From Albugo candida (taxonomy: Eukaryota; Oomycota; Peronosporomycetes; Albuginales; Albuginaceae): a stretch of DNA of 64,000 nt. The DNA lies in contig CAJNAR010000191.1 in the NCBI GenBank assembly GCA_905220665.1, forward strand, positions 1-64,000. Direction: 5' to 3'. The notes below the pieces were generated by a model. That model saw only the letters and a program-made list of their open reading frames with translations, did no database searches and was not told where the DNA came from. The position numbers and the translations under genes are program-made. Shown in pieces: positions 45,913-58,373 of this stretch (the stretch's first letter is position 1; each line of letters opens with the position of its first letter).

Positions 45913-46414
45913 TTAACTCTGCCATGCAAAACCAAGACCACACCCACCCCCATACAAGCCTGCACCGAACGCATTCCAGTATCCCAATGGGTAGGCCCAG
46001 CCTCCAAGTCCACCACATGAGAAGCCAAACCTCCATGGCCAGAATCCACCAAATCCACCGAAACCACCCCAGCCACCCCAGTCACCCGCTAGATCACCGT
46101 AAAATTGCTCGTCATTACTATTGGTGCCGTTTGGTTCCTGATGAATTGAAGTGGCTGTTTTCTTGACCGGCTCCATGTTACCCGTTAGGGAGATTCCGGA
46201 CGGCATTTATACATTTTGAATCGCTTCCAAGGTACATCAAAGATGATGGCTGACTTGCAGATGAAGGCGTTTCCGACACCAAGATTTTTTTAGCTGTGAG
46301 TTGTGGCGTTATGGCAGTCACGGGATCGAACAATTCAAGTTGAAGATGACACAAGTTCAAGTGCAAGAAAAAAAAGAGTGTTGGAAGCACTTTACAATGT
46401 GCGCTCGGTTTCAC
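45913..46414 (-). CDS. Candidate secreted Gly/Trp-rich protein
   Basis: The frame from ATG 46414 begins with a signal-peptide-like sequence (MKPSAHCKVLPTLFFFLHLN...) and runs to DSKCINAV near 46203. The overlapping frame 46206-45913 carries the tail: a polar linker (HQEPNGTNSNDEQFYGDLAG), then WGGWGGFGGFGGFWPW and YGGGCGLGFAWQS. A 40-bp GTCCGG...GTCAAG intron (about 46202-46163) would join them in phase 0, but its consensus is poor. Gly/aromatic-rich secreted proteins are common in oomycete cell walls and secretomes. That role is inference. Confidence 0.42.
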
Positions 46415-46598
46415 GTCGCAGTTGGACTTAGTCTAAACAGTTTGTTCGATTCTAATTTTCTAATGACAAAAAGTCAGTATTGCAATTTTCTCAGACATAC
46501 CTATCCTCATCAAATTTACCGGCTACTACCTAACCCGCCAATTTAGTACGAAACAACTCGAAAAACCAGTTTTTTTTACCTCTTTCCTCTCGAAAACA

Positions 46599-48370
46599 AT
46601 GGTTCAAGTTGACATATCGACGCAACCCAGGGTGCTAGCGTCCACTTGTAGTGACGTGGCAACCCTCATGAGTCACCCTTTTTTGGGTGATTTCATGATG
46701 GTTGATGAGTCACCACCCCTGTGTGATGAGGTAGAAAGTACCCCCACCCCCAGTGTGACGGTACAGTCTAATACCGGCACTACTGCTGTAGGATGTGGTA
46801 CCGGTGGTACATACGGTACTGTAGTTGACTCATCACAGGGTGACCCAAAGGTAACTGCAACTGCAACTGTGGACAACACTAAAAGTCCCACTCTTGCAGA
46901 CATCATCAAGCCAAAGGAGTCCTTGAACAAGGACCAGGCTAGAGCTCCACGCGAAATTTCGCGTGGAGCTCCCAAAGCCGAAAGCCTCGGATATCGAGGC
47001 TATCATGCAATTGTATGCCAATGTACAGCATCCAGAGTGGTCGGTCTTGGCAACAAAATTGGAGACAGCGAAGCCTTTCAACGTATCCAAGGCCACCTAT
47101 CCGATGATTTTGGAAACAGGTCAAGCGTTGGTGCGTACACCAAACGGAGAAAACCTTTCTTCCCTTATGAAGGATCATGGGAATCCAGTATTCAAGAGTC
47201 TACTGGAGAGCAGAGCCATTGGTCAAGTATAGAAGATGCCTGGTGGCAATTTTCGGGTGATGGTTTCCACCGAGGATGCTAGTCAACAGCTAGAGTGCCA
47301 GCCGATAATCATCCTCGGGTCGCAGTACATTTTCGGGGGTACGATTCTCTCGATTCCGAATACTATCTGGACATATTTGGAGTAAGCGTGAAGGAGGAAC
47401 GGATTCCCATTTTACGTTCCTTCACAGTCTAGGATGTCCATAGTCTTTGCTACTTTCCCCGAAACTGTTCCGTGTAAGGATGTCGTGATGTCGACGTGGA
47501 GAGTCTACTTTAGTACTGCTACGTGCCCTCCACAGCTGGTCCGCATCGGTAAAGTATGCGAAAAAATTGCTTACGAAAAGTTGCCTAACCCTATGCGAGG
47601 GAAAAACGGTCCTGCCCACCGGAACGACTACGTTTGGGCAACGTGGACCTTATTGCTTGTCTTTGGGTGCAGCTTCCGCCACTGGAGCACGGCAACAACA
47701 AACCAACAAGCAAAAGCAGAAGCAAAACCACAATCAAAATCAGCCGCAACAAAAACTGAAACAGCAACCAAAAAAAACAACCACACCAACGGCGCTCGTG
47801 ATGGCACTACCAACTGTAGTGAAGCCAGTTCCCAGTAAGGATTTGGAGACGAGGAAACCTGAACAGAAGCTATCCGATCAAACCTCGTTGGCGCTTCATA
47901 CTCCCCCCACTATCACACCACCAAGGGCAACAGCCTTATTGCAGACTTCTCCTCCTATCCTCTAACTGGCAATTCAATCGTACTCACAAACACGGGTGGA
48001 GCGGTATGGGAATGTATCTATTAGGTTGGCATGGACGAGTGGGAAACGTGATCGGGTGGAGCCGTTCGAACAAACGGTCTCCAAAGCACCATCTCTTGCG
48101 CTTCCGAAGTTAGCGACGAGTAATTTTTATTCTGTGCTCGCAACTATGGAGGTGGAGATCGAAGTAGTAAAAGCGGTTGCCAATCCGAGGAATGGAAACC
48201 GCGTTGAAATCATCCCCGTGAAAACACGGATGCCAAAAGAGGTGGCCACCTCGAAAGAGGCGGCACACTTCTATCAGAAACGACACACAATAATTGAGAA
48301 ATCGGAGCGACCAACCCGAGTTGGTGAAATAGGGGAGCTAATGGAGATCGATTCCGAAAATGCCCTCTAA
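46599..48370 (+). pseudogene. LINE ORF1-like (gag-like) remains
   Basis: ATG 46599 starts a 227-codon frame (MVQVDISTQPRVLASTCSDV). The related protein continues in other frames: ATKLETAKPFNVSKATYPMI (46963-47232), a Gln/Asn/Lys-rich low-complexity stretch (47567-47965), and a segment to 48370 with VVKAVANPRNGNRVEIIPVK. The equivalent region of copy 2 (60386-62220) shows the same blocks, which ties them to one element. No zinc knuckle is seen in this ORF. A nucleic-acid-binding role is the family expectation only. Confidence 0.6.
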
Positions 48371-49035
48371 TCACTCCGACTGGACAAGTTGGTTCAAGCC
48401 GATGCTTTCATCCATCACGTTAGAAAGCTAGTCCAGTTCTGCACAAATCCGGACAAAATTATCCGAGCGGCACTTGATCATCCGATGACATGTATGGTGT
48501 GCTACTCACGTGTATGGAGTCGAATGATAAAGCGTTGGATGAATTGGCGCATCTTCTCATGATAAATCCCATTTTCGCAGCGTACAATCTCGGTGAAGAT
48601 GTTACGTTTGCGACGCGATGGAGTCGCCACGTTGGTGGAAACGTTCCCTCGAAGCGATCTGTTTTGTTTGAGAAAGTGATGTCTTGGTGGACGTCAGTGC
48701 CGGACATAGTTCACGTTTTCATTCGAGCACCAAAGCGCTCGCGTTTTTGGAACTCTTATTTTTAAGTACTGCTTGGACATTCTACACAAACGATCACTGG
48801 ATCCATTATATCACCGATAGACCAGTGATCTGGATTCCGGGTCACCATTGTCGTTCACTTCCGATCAATGTGCTAATATTGTTGTTACGCTCCGACGTAG
48901 GAATATAATCAATGGTTTGGTGGTAAATGGCGAGGACTTCTGTGTGGTGATATCAGCGAGCTCTCAGTCAATCTCATCTTTTTCCCAGAAGAGAAAGCAA
49001 CACTCCACCTCTCAAAAGCAGATGGTGAAACGAGG

Positions 49036-49880
49036 TTGTTGCTGTTGCACTTCAGCGTGAATGCTAACGGCTCCTCGATTATTTCAACGTGGAACAATAT
49101 CTCAGCACTCACGGTCAATGGCAAAAAAAATGGAATTCATATAAATGATCATCTTTTTATCGACCATATCGTATCACAATACTCCAATTGTTGTGTTCAA
49201 GAAACCAAGTTTCACGATCACAACCAACCGGACTCATTTCAGTATTTATTATCCTCAAAAACGCAGCAGAATTTTTTTGTCAATGACCACAACAGTGCTT
49301 TCCTCCGTCCGACTCAAAACCGCAGGGGCGGCGTCATGACAATAGTTCGTTCGGACTTTCCCGGTTACTCAACAGCTGAAGAACTCACCGAACGAAGCAT
49401 TTCGAGATCTTTATTTGGTTTTTCGTTTTCTCATTCACGGTGCACCGGTGTATATTCACAATGTATATGCACCGGTCAAGGCCGAGGAACGAGTGGTTTT
49501 TTATGACTTATTGCTCTCCAACAATTTCGTATCTACCGCAACACATATCGTATTTGGTGATTTGATACACCACTCGATCCAGCTATCGATGCTTTGAGTG
49601 GATCAATTCGACACGAACCAAGTCGATTAGCGTGTTTGGAAGGCTTTCACAGTTGGGTGTGGTAGACGCTTGGAAATTCAACATCCGACTGAAAAAGTAT
49701 TTACAGGACCATTGCCGCGCACGAATCGACTAGATTACATCTGCATGTCGGAAGAGCTATCCAATATGGTCGTCCACGACATGCGGGAGATCATCTGGCA
49801 CAAAAAGAAACTTTTGAAAATCCAACTCAGTCTCCGGGTCGAGAATATTCAACAATGTTCATTACGACTATTTGAATAAC
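49036..49880 (+). pseudogene. LINE APE-like endonuclease domain remains
   Basis: The frame includes IISTWNNISALTVNGKKNGI, then VSQYSNCCVQETKFHDH, whose CVQETK matches the catalytic QET(K/R) motif of apurinic-type LINE endonucleases, and RRGGVMTIVRSDFPGY. The next blocks are VYIHNVYAPVKAEERVVFYD and FGDLIHHSIQLSML, corresponding to the NVYAP and GDFN regions of the family. Here the GDFN position reads GDLI. Frameshifts separate the blocks. The copy 2 equivalents are at 62661-63244. Confidence 0.72.
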
Positions 49881-50279
49881 CTCAAAATGTCGAAGCACGT
49901 GTCGATGCTCGAACAGTTGCGGACAACTTCGAATCCCGGAAAAATGGAGGAAAGTTGGAAAACGAAAATCAAGAAACAGCTTCAAGGCATCGTAAAAAAG
50001 GTTGCAAAAGATAGCCGACGTGATGTTGAGTCTAGCCAGCGTGTTTGGGAGGTCGCAGAAGCTCGATATCGCATTCAAGACAGCAATGAGTCACGGTATT
50101 TTTACGAATCGAGTTTTCAACAATCTAGAATTCAGTCGAAAACAATGCGAAATACAACCAAGATGAAAGCTTCGACCATCACGTGAAGCATATGCAGAAC
50201 TCTTTAAAGCATTTTTTTGCCCTCCGGATAGTACTTGTCGTCGCGTGTCGATCGAAAATGTCACCAAAAAATGTGGCAC

Positions 50280-51300
50280 CGTGAAATCGAACCCGAGGGA
50301 GATTATAAACGAATTCAGAGATCATTGGGGTGGTGTCTTGGGCTCTTTATAGCTCCGAGACCGACTCAGATGATCCATGTGAAAGAAAGCAAAAAGCGTT
50401 ATGCGATTCGATTCAAGTTTCCCTTGCCTCAGCAGAGCAAGACCGTCTCTCAACTCGATGAAGTAAGACCAAGATGGCGGAAGCGATCAAGCACATGCGG
50501 GGTAGTTCTTCTCCAGGTATGGATGGACTACCAGCTGCATTTTATCAGCTTCATCCGGAAACGTTTGGCGAGTGTCTGAAGATCGTGTTCGAATATCAGC
50601 TGGAAAGAGGTATCCTACTTTGATCACAACGTCACTCAGCAATCACACTTTTATACAAGAAAGAATCACGAGATGATCCTGGCAACTATCGACTGATCGC
50701 ATTGCTCTGTGTCGAAGTGAAAGTACTTTCAAAATTGTTGACGTATCGATTGCAACGGTTTTTGCCAAAACTGATCCATCAAGATCAAAAAGTATTTGTG
50801 TGCGGAAGGTCAATGCATCATCATATTCGACATCTCACCGACATCCAAGACTTGGTCACTCATCGAGAGGAGGAAGCTTATGCGACTTTTCTCGACTTTG
50901 AGAAAGCTTATGATCGACTCAATTGGACCCACATGTTTCGCGTTTTGGAAAAGATGGGCGCTGGAAAAAGTTTCATCGACTGGGTTCGTCTTTTGTACAA
51001 TGACACAAAGGTGCAGTTGATGATTAATGGAAATATCAAACCGTCCATTACACCACAACGTCGAGTGAAACAAGGTGATCCTCTCTTAGCATTAATTTTT
51101 CTGATGATGATCGAACCTTTGGAAAATTTACTTCGCCAACATGAAGAACATGACATTTGGATTAATGGCCGACTGTCGCAACTGGATTATTTTTTGCGGA
51201 CGATTCTGTTAAACCCTGGTGCTGTTACGACAGACACGAAACAGGGAAGCGAACTAAAACTCGGTCTTTAGTTTGCAATAAAAAAGTGGTATACTGATTT
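50280..51300 (+). pseudogene. LINE reverse transcriptase, 5' part
   Basis: The longest frame (50702-51271) encodes KLLTYRLQRFLPKLIHQDQK, then ATFLDFEKAYDRLNWTHMFR (first catalytic Asp, motif A) and RRVKQGDPLLALIFLMMIEP (motif B). Just beyond, TTTGCGGACGATTCTGTT at about 51196 encodes FADDSV, the catalytic xxDD box. It lies in a shifted frame because of a T-run at 51189-51194. The MULE insertion follows about 90 bp later. Confidence 0.85.
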
Positions 51301-51390
51301 AGGGAATTGCTATTTCAACCCCGCTTTTTGCTATTTCCACCCATCAATGTAATTTTTAGACCAATCAGATTACGACGTTATTACCACACC
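51301..51390 (+). repeat. MULE left terminal inverted repeat
   Basis: It matches the reverse complement of 53426-53517 with scattered mismatches. It contains two copies of the short motif CTATTTCCACCC or a close variant. Weaker similarity continues inward to about 51420, after a gap relative to the right end. Confidence 0.88.
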
Positions 51391-52072
51391 AATTTTTACT
51401 ATTTCCACCCACCTTTTTATTATATGATTGGGCAAAATTAGTATATGCAAATTCAGTTTTTCCTTTTACTTTGCTCACCTGCATCTTGCCTACAAGATGA
51501 AAATAGTGTTGAAATCTTCGTGAGACATTTTCAGATATCATATCCCTCCCTGTTACATTTTTTTACATCGCCGCTTAGGCTTCATTGCATGCTCAAATGC
51601 TGACGATTCGCGCTTTGTTGATAAATTGAGAGCCTTATTTTGGGGCCCATGTGGACGTCCTTTCGCCTTCACGACAGAAGGTTCGGCAAGGACCGAAAAA
51701 TTCCCACTTACCAATTCCGAAATTCTAGCATGAATGATTGACTGTTGGGCTGGCGAAAAATTTAATAGCGGCTTTCCAGTGCTCTCAAGTAGAGCTGAAA
51801 CGACGCGATGTTGTTCGGCATGATGGAAACTTGCTTGGCCCTTCCGTTATTGCATTCTAACTAAAGTCACCTAGGTGCCAATGCTTGTGGATCAATGTTA
51901 AGGGTATGGGGCTGTTACAAAGATCACGGATTTCATGCAAACATGGTAATTCCATAGTACTCACTCAACGTATGACTGCAGGCATTCTTCAAATCCTCTT
52001 CCGCTCTATTGAATTGCTCTTCGATTTTTTTCAGAGCAAAAACGGAGACGCGTCCAACCAGCTGCTCATAAC

Positions 52073-53302
52073 TTACACTACCACGAAATACATGTGGGAT
52101 TCGGATGCGCTCTCTAGCAATGTTGATTCAAGCTCCCGGGCTTGGTGCTCAATGGCTTGCTTCATTCTTGCCTGAACAAGATCCAGATTTCCAGTAGATG
52201 TTTGTAGGTACTGCTTCAAAGCTGAATGCTCTCCTTCAACCGCCGACGTCAAAGTATTTTGAAAATGCATCACCTTGTCTGTCCAGGCACGCACAAATTT
52301 TGCTTTATGCGGAATTCAGGTTATCTCCAAATAGCTGACAACGTCCGATTTTCCAGCATACTTAATTTTGAATGTACTCCATCCTGCATCATAGTTTGCA
52401 ATTGTCTTTAATCTACACACATTTGTCCAACTTTCCAAAAAATCCTCCCATTCCTCGTTCGTGCCACATGCATAGGAGATGTGCACAGTCCGGAAATATT
52501 TCTTCAATGGCACCAGCTAGCGCCAAGTCGCGATCTGTCACCAGAACGTCTGGAGTTTGTACCAACATGTTTCGCAATGCTCAAGTGGCAAGATATAATC
52601 TGCCTTCTCCTCCCCTGATAAAAATGCAAAAGCCAAGTAAAATGTTGAGTTCATTCCCTTCGTCCAAAATGCTCAGCAGAGGCATCCTGAATCTATTCGT
52701 TTTGTACGTACAATCCAAGAGAAGAATCCCACAATACCGGCGAGCTAAACGGATGGATGTTGGATAGGCCATGAACAAATGCGTGACGCGCACATCACCG
52801 GTGGTTTTAACACTATATGCCACGTGCTCGATGTGACTTCATCCATCAAAGCCTGGATCGGGGACCTGCCTGCCAATTCCTTCAAACGACATTGCGCTTT
52901 GGCGTTGTAGAAGGTTTTCGTCGTAGCCAGAGATACGGTAAGTTCACGATGCAAAAGAGTTAACCCCTGACGTGCGGAGACTCCAGCTGATACAAGTTCC
53001 TGTACGCGGCCCTTTTATTCTTCAGTCATTCTTCGGCATCCTGGGTGCCCAGTCATACTCTCTGAAGGTTCATGATTGTGTTGCATGTTGCGCATTTTGA
53101 CTTTCCAGCAACCATCTCCATTTTTCTTTCCAAAAGCCTCCCAAGGACACCCCTTCAGGCTAGTTCCTGTCTTTCGTGTCTTTCCCTCAACGTTTCCAGC
53201 AGAGCGTCTCCTATACTTCCCACCAAGATCACAAGCAAGCAAAACTCGCCTGTCTCCATCTAAACGTTTTATCGACACCCCATAGCCAGACTCACGACAC
53301 AC
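52073..53302 (-). pseudogene. Degenerate MULE transposase (FAR1-type DNA-binding plus MULE catalytic domain)
   Basis: In order on the minus strand: 53302-53015 has a FAR1/WRKY-GCM1-like zinc domain (RVLLACDLGGKYRRRSA, KGCPWEAFGKKNGDGCW, HNHEPSESMTGHP). 52823-52581 has LLLDCTYKTNRFRMPLL, holding the first catalytic Asp. About 52560-52500 reads VLVTDRDLALAGAIEEIF with the second Asp and CMWH. 52294-52073 has SAVEGEHSALKQYLQTSTG, the likely catalytic Glu region. Frame changes between the blocks show that the gene is broken. Confidence 0.82.
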
Positions 53303-53425
53303 GTGGCAAACCTGTTCAATGAGATCACAAAGTGTGGCAAAAGATTGGTTGCGATTGATGAAATAGGACGTTGATAAAGGTGGGTGGAAATAACGCCTTA
53401 ATCTGATTGGTCAGAAAGTCACATT

Positions 53426-53517
53426 GGTGTGGTAACAACGTCATAATCTGATTGGTCCATTGATGCTACATTGGTGGGTGGAAATAGCAAAAAACTGGGT
53501 GGAAATAGCAATTCCCT
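53426..53517 (-). repeat. MULE right terminal inverted repeat
   Basis: This is the inverted partner of 51301-51390. It carries two GGTGGAAATAGCA motifs near the end. A second AATCTGATTGG...GGTGTGGTAACAACG-like block just inside (about 53380-53440) shows an internal duplication or longer-TIR structure. Confidence 0.88.
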
Positions 53518-53559
53518 TGATTTAATATTATTCTTCAGCTAAATACGAAACGCCTCGCT

Positions 53560-55645
53560 ACAATACATATGTAGTCCACGCATCTCCATATGGCTTCGTC
53601 ATCATTTCTTCAACATGTTCCACTGTCAACAGATTCGACATTGCTTTCAGAGAAACCAAATGGTGTTTTGACGCAACTCGAACTCAACCAAGTCTATTGC
53701 GATGGATCGGATGCAAAACTCAACTTGAGTAATCATCTTTGCTCTCGTTAAATCGGACCATGCCGTGTCCACGTATTCCCAATTTGACCATAATGGGTCC
53801 GGAGGATTCGGTCAAGTATTTGAGTATTCCATTCGGCCAGACACCGATTCATTCGATGGTTATTTCAACTCTCGGCAAGCGCTTTTGCGATGGGTTTGGT
53901 GTATGGTTTCGACGAGCAAGAACTATTTGTGGTCGACTACTGGTTGCGCAAACGATGATTTTATCACGTCTGTGGCATTACACGATACCCGTTGATATAC
54001 CAGCAGTGACTAGTCGACAGTGGCAATCGATTTTAAATCGATTTATGCTTGGTCGGAAACACAAAAAAGATTCAAAACATGTTCACCTGATCAGCAAAAA
54101 GATCTTATATCTTCGCCGACAGGATGGTGGACTGCAAGTTCCTTTTTTGGTGGGACGACTAAAGCTACAACGTATTCAATTCCTTCAGCAGTTCGCCTCT
54201 GATGCGTCGACAATTATTCCTGCGAATTGGACAACTGCTTCGACGGAATTAATAGAACTTATCCAACCTCCCTTTGGACCACACAAGCCGATGGATACAT
54301 TCACCATCGCACCAAATCGACCTGGGAAAATGGTTCAATGGGAGAGCACATCGTCATTGTGGAAACACGCATTAAAATTGTGGCATCAGATGGATTGGAG
54401 CATTTCAATATCAGATTTAAATGTTTTACACCGCCGTCAGTACTACATGGAACAACCGATGTGGGTCCACTACGACCAAGCATTACATTATGAAGCTGCT
54501 ACTCGCCATCCGAGTACGCAGAACGTTTGGTACAATCTCGGTATGGCGGACGAACCACATCGCACATTACGAAAAACGTTTGCTACACTTTTCGACGTTC
54601 GAGGTCTGCAAAACTTTTTTCGTGGAAGCGACACATGGCCAACGAAGGAAGATTTTGTCGACATGTATTACAACGACGAAAAGCCGAGCTGAACACATCG
54701 GATATGTCTGAAGAAAAGTTGATGAGTCGACTTTACAATGAAGTCACTCAGCTACCACAGCGTATTTACTCGACGATTGGTCTTATCACTTGGATCCAAC
54801 GAAACACAAGTGGCAGATCGTTCTATGTGGGAGTACAATACAAGGAGAGGAAACATTATTTCCCATCCATTCCACGCCGTCAACTCCCACGAATCATCTG
54901 GAAACTTCCCGAACCAGCCAAGAGTCATCCGATGTCGACACATTGGTCATCGCGGGAGAGATCGGACACACTGGATACCGAACGAGTGGGAACATTTATG
55001 CTACATCACGGCATCTTCGAAAACGTGTATTACCGATTTACGAAGATTTACATTTTCGTCTAGCCTTTCAAATGTTGCCAGTTCGATCTCGTTTCTGGTT
55101 TTTGAAGGATATTCAGCCCGACATTATATTGTGCACGCAGCCTTCGTGTGGGGCAGCGGAATCCGATCAACATCTCTTTCTAGAGTGCGATCACACGGTA
55201 CAGTTATGAAGGGAGTTACTCCCTAGTTGGGATCAGTTTTTCTTCTCTCGACCACGCTAGACGCATATTGCATGTGCAATCGTACCAGCACTTCGATCGG
55301 ATTGGAAAGAATATCAACATATTATATCAGATGTATGGCTTGCATTGCAAGCGGTGACACTGCACTTCGTCTGGACAGAACGGAATCGTCGTTTATTCGA
55401 TCAGCGATAAGCAACTCCGACAGTTTCAGCCCTTTCCATGATCTACACCACGTTTAGTGCGCACGTTCGGTACTTTCGAAGACAGTGTTACGATCAAAAC
55501 GAACGCATTCGGCTTGCAAAGGTGCTGGATCAACTTGCAACGCAAGGATCATTTAGGGATTTTTTAGAAGCCGAAGATCATTACTGCGGGTACGGCACGG
55601 ACAAGTCAAAATGCAAGTGCAACTCTGATCCTAGTCCTAGTTAGA
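53560..55645 (+). pseudogene. LINE ORF2, 3' part (RT thumb and C-terminal knuckle)
   Basis: Frame 53739-54692 encodes the post-catalytic part of the polymerase: GPEDSVKYLSIPFG, then RRARTICGRLLVAQTMILSR and LYLRRQDGGLQVPFL. After frameshifts, 54790-55209 carries FWFLKDIQPDIILCTQPSCG and ESDQHLFLECDHT, a CxxxxC...H....C zinc knuckle like the zf-RVT domain. The final block 55438-55644 (HVRYFRRQCYDQNERIRLAK) ends at a stop. Confidence 0.75.
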
Positions 55646-58373
55646 TGGCATTGTTCCACCTAGTGTGGCGCACACTAATTTACAAACCACGGTACTTTTG
55701 GATCATTTTTACAACTTGACAACTTTGCAGCATTTACAAGCTGGATACAGTCTCTAATTCAGGTGGCTGAGGCTACTGCTATTAAGGAATCATAACCAGA
55801 AGACATATTATCATATATCACAGGTATTTTGACGAAACGTTTTTTACATGTATATATGTTATTTAAGATAGCCTAGGCAACTAGAGAAGTCAGTTAGTCT
55901 AACTCTAGTAATATAGACACCTTCAACTGAGACGCACCCATCTTCGCTCATCTGCCAGCACTTGATTCGATTTAAATTCACTAAATCGCTTCATGAATAA
56001 AAAGCATTCATAGCGCAGCTAATGCAGTGCAGCTTCCTAGGCCAACAAAGTTATGTTTTAACGATTTCTTTTCCCGGTGCTCACGAATCCATGATCGATG
56101 GTATCTAGCCAATCATCTGCAAAGATAAAAAAATATTTTGCTAAAATCGGTATGCAAAATTCGATTATCTACAAGTATACCTTGCGTGAGACGATAAGAA
56201 TGGATGCGGTATTCAATAGCATATAAGAAATTACGGGGATTATATACAGGTAAAAGATAGTGTCTTCATGAGCATAGCATTGGGAAGTAACGAGTTGCTT
56301 GACGACAACATTACTGTATTTTGGCAGCGATTCATATCAACTGCATTCACTCATTTCGAATTTCTGCTCAGCTTCACTGGCATTATTTTAGCTGCTCGAT
56401 GAATCACATGACTTTGCAATACATGCGATAGAAGATGAATGATGCAGAGCAATCGGCCACTGCCTCGCCCGCAAAAAGATACATTTTAGAAGAGAGGCCA
56501 TATTAGAAAATTCGGTGGATAAATTCTATTGTTTTACCGAAAGTATAGAATCATTTGAATGACAGTAAAACCGAACATAAATGGTTGGACTTGACAGCAC
56601 AGAAATTTCGCTCATATGATGAGCATTACATTGACATAACTGGATCGAATAGCTCCCGTACCATTTATACTTATTTATGGGCGACATGATACATGCACAC
56701 GCAAAATTGCTGGTCGAGTAAGCTGATTATTTGCCAAAATCATTCGTTCTAGCTGATGTTTTTACCTTTTTTGTATTCCATAAAGTTTGATCCTCATGTA
56801 CAGGCGTTATTGAGATCTTTTCCAAAATGGAAAGTCTAAAATAAAATTGATAAAGCTGCACAAATTTCAGTCTCCGCACAGTTTTCATGTTGCGAATCGC
56901 AACTCGGCTATGATCATACTAGCTTAATAATTCATCCCGGACTCAGCATGCATCGATGCGGTCAAAATGAACATACGGGTGAAGATTGTTCAGAAGTTCT
57001 TACGTAAACTTTGCAAACATTTTGAGGCCCGAGAGTTCATCATTATGCGGCATTCTATACCAGTTCATTGAAGCCTGCATCCAATGCATCCAGCAACCGC
57101 TTTTGTGACCAAATTTTTTTTTAATCAAGATCCAGAAATATGCTAGATAGAAACTTTGCCGGAATTTTACAAAATGACACGACTTCCATGACGCATTTCT
57201 TCTTTCCTCCGGACATTTGGGTCAGTCCAATCCATATTCATATTTAACAAGTTGCTCTAGGAGGAAGTGCACCGCGTAGAGCGGTGATTTCTTTATTTAG
57301 TAAATTTGTCTCACTGCTTAAAGTTCCAGCCGAGCACTAAAAGGTACATAGCTCATTTTATTAATGCTCAATTAGTGGCCATAAAGGCACCCTGTGCATT
57401 GCAGCATTAGAGAAACAATGGGGATCGTTTAAAAAGATATCATCCAGGATACACAAATTGCTGTACCGGGATCCAGACAGCAAACTTGAAAATTCTGGGT
57501 GTGCCTCGAATACTTAACCACACAAAGAACAAATTCTGATATACATATTTTTCTTTACCTCATACTCAATCCAGACTGTGTGCGACATACAACATGGTGT
57601 GTTCTATTTGTGATGTCGATATGAATACCCCTTCAGGTCAATTGTAGTAATATCACAACGCCTTATGTGTTAAGGAGTGTTATTCTCCGATACGGCAGCT
57701 AGTCAATCGAGTCGCCTCATTCAGCCTGACGTTGGCAAGAAAATAGAAAAATCGTTTTCAGTATGATGATTCAGACGCCAGTCAAGTGACATTGTCTCAT
57801 AGATTCATCCGTTTGATTATTATTGCAGTACTTGCAATGATATGCCATATGGCGAATCATACATTGCACAACACAAGTGGCTGCTGGGAATGAAATGATC
57901 AACAATTCTTCAAGTGAGCGATGATCTAGAATATTGCTTAAACAGATGCGACTAAAAAGCTCGAGAGCTTTCATTTAGGATTCAATCTGTAACTTGATGC
58001 TTCTATTGTTCTCCTGTATGGCATCTGTTCAGCCAAATATGACCCTGAACAAATTTTGGTCTTCATGTGCAGCACTAGCTTCGTGATAATTCATGTTCAG
58101 TCGGCTTGCGTCAAGCTTGTGATAGTAAGTCAACAATTGAGAAGTTGACCAAATTTTATTTCTGCATTAAGAAAGATCAAAGTATGGTACCTCAGAAAAA
58201 AGAAGGATCCTACCAAGTGAGGTTATGTAGGCATCTAGTCTGTCTGCAAGTACTTCGAGGTCACAAAGCTCTTCGTTCACAACATCAATCGCTTCTATAT
58301 TCTCACGTAACGTGGGAGCTGCTAGATATTACAATTAGGGATATCTGTAAGCAGCAGAAAATTTGAAGATCTG
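55646..58373. other. Gene-poor interval between LINE copy 1 and a small gene
   Basis: About 2.7 kb of AT-rich DNA with only short, overlapping ORFs (for example minus 57974-57771) that have no domain or splice support. The 3' untranslated part of the LINE must end somewhere in its left part, but no poly-A or duplication marks it. Confidence 0.4.

Larger units (their letters stand above)
51301..53517 (-). mobile_element. Mutator-like (MULE) DNA transposon inserted in the LINE
   Basis: A 2.2-kb element bounded by inverted repeats of about 90 bp that begin AGGGAATTGC and end GCAATTCCCT. The flanks share TGATTT (51295-51300 and 53518-53523). Taking the ends one base inwards gives an 8-bp duplication with one mismatch. 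Removing the element joins the two halves of the LINE reverse transcriptase region. The transposase remains read on the minus strand. The long TIRs plus a FAR1/MULE-type transposase support the Mutator superfamily. Confidence 0.85.
46541..55645 (+). mobile_element. Degenerate LINE (non-LTR retrotransposon), copy 1, split by a MULE
   Basis: The element reads left to right: ORF1-like region (46599-48370), APE-type endonuclease (about 49036-49880), reverse transcriptase (about 50280-51290), then, after the inserted MULE (51301-53517), the RT thumb and a C-terminal region with a CCHC-like knuckle (to 55644). Many stops and frameshifts show that it is dead. The 5' end is set by loss of similarity to copy 2 (60260) just before AATTTAGTAC. 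No poly-A tail or target-site duplication could be confirmed at the 3' end. Confidence 0.85.

Noticed and set aside
45822..46166. Plus-strand His/Pro-rich ORF
   Set aside because: It is the antisense of the Gly/Trp-rich minus-strand frame. The minus frame has a signal-peptide-like exon upstream.
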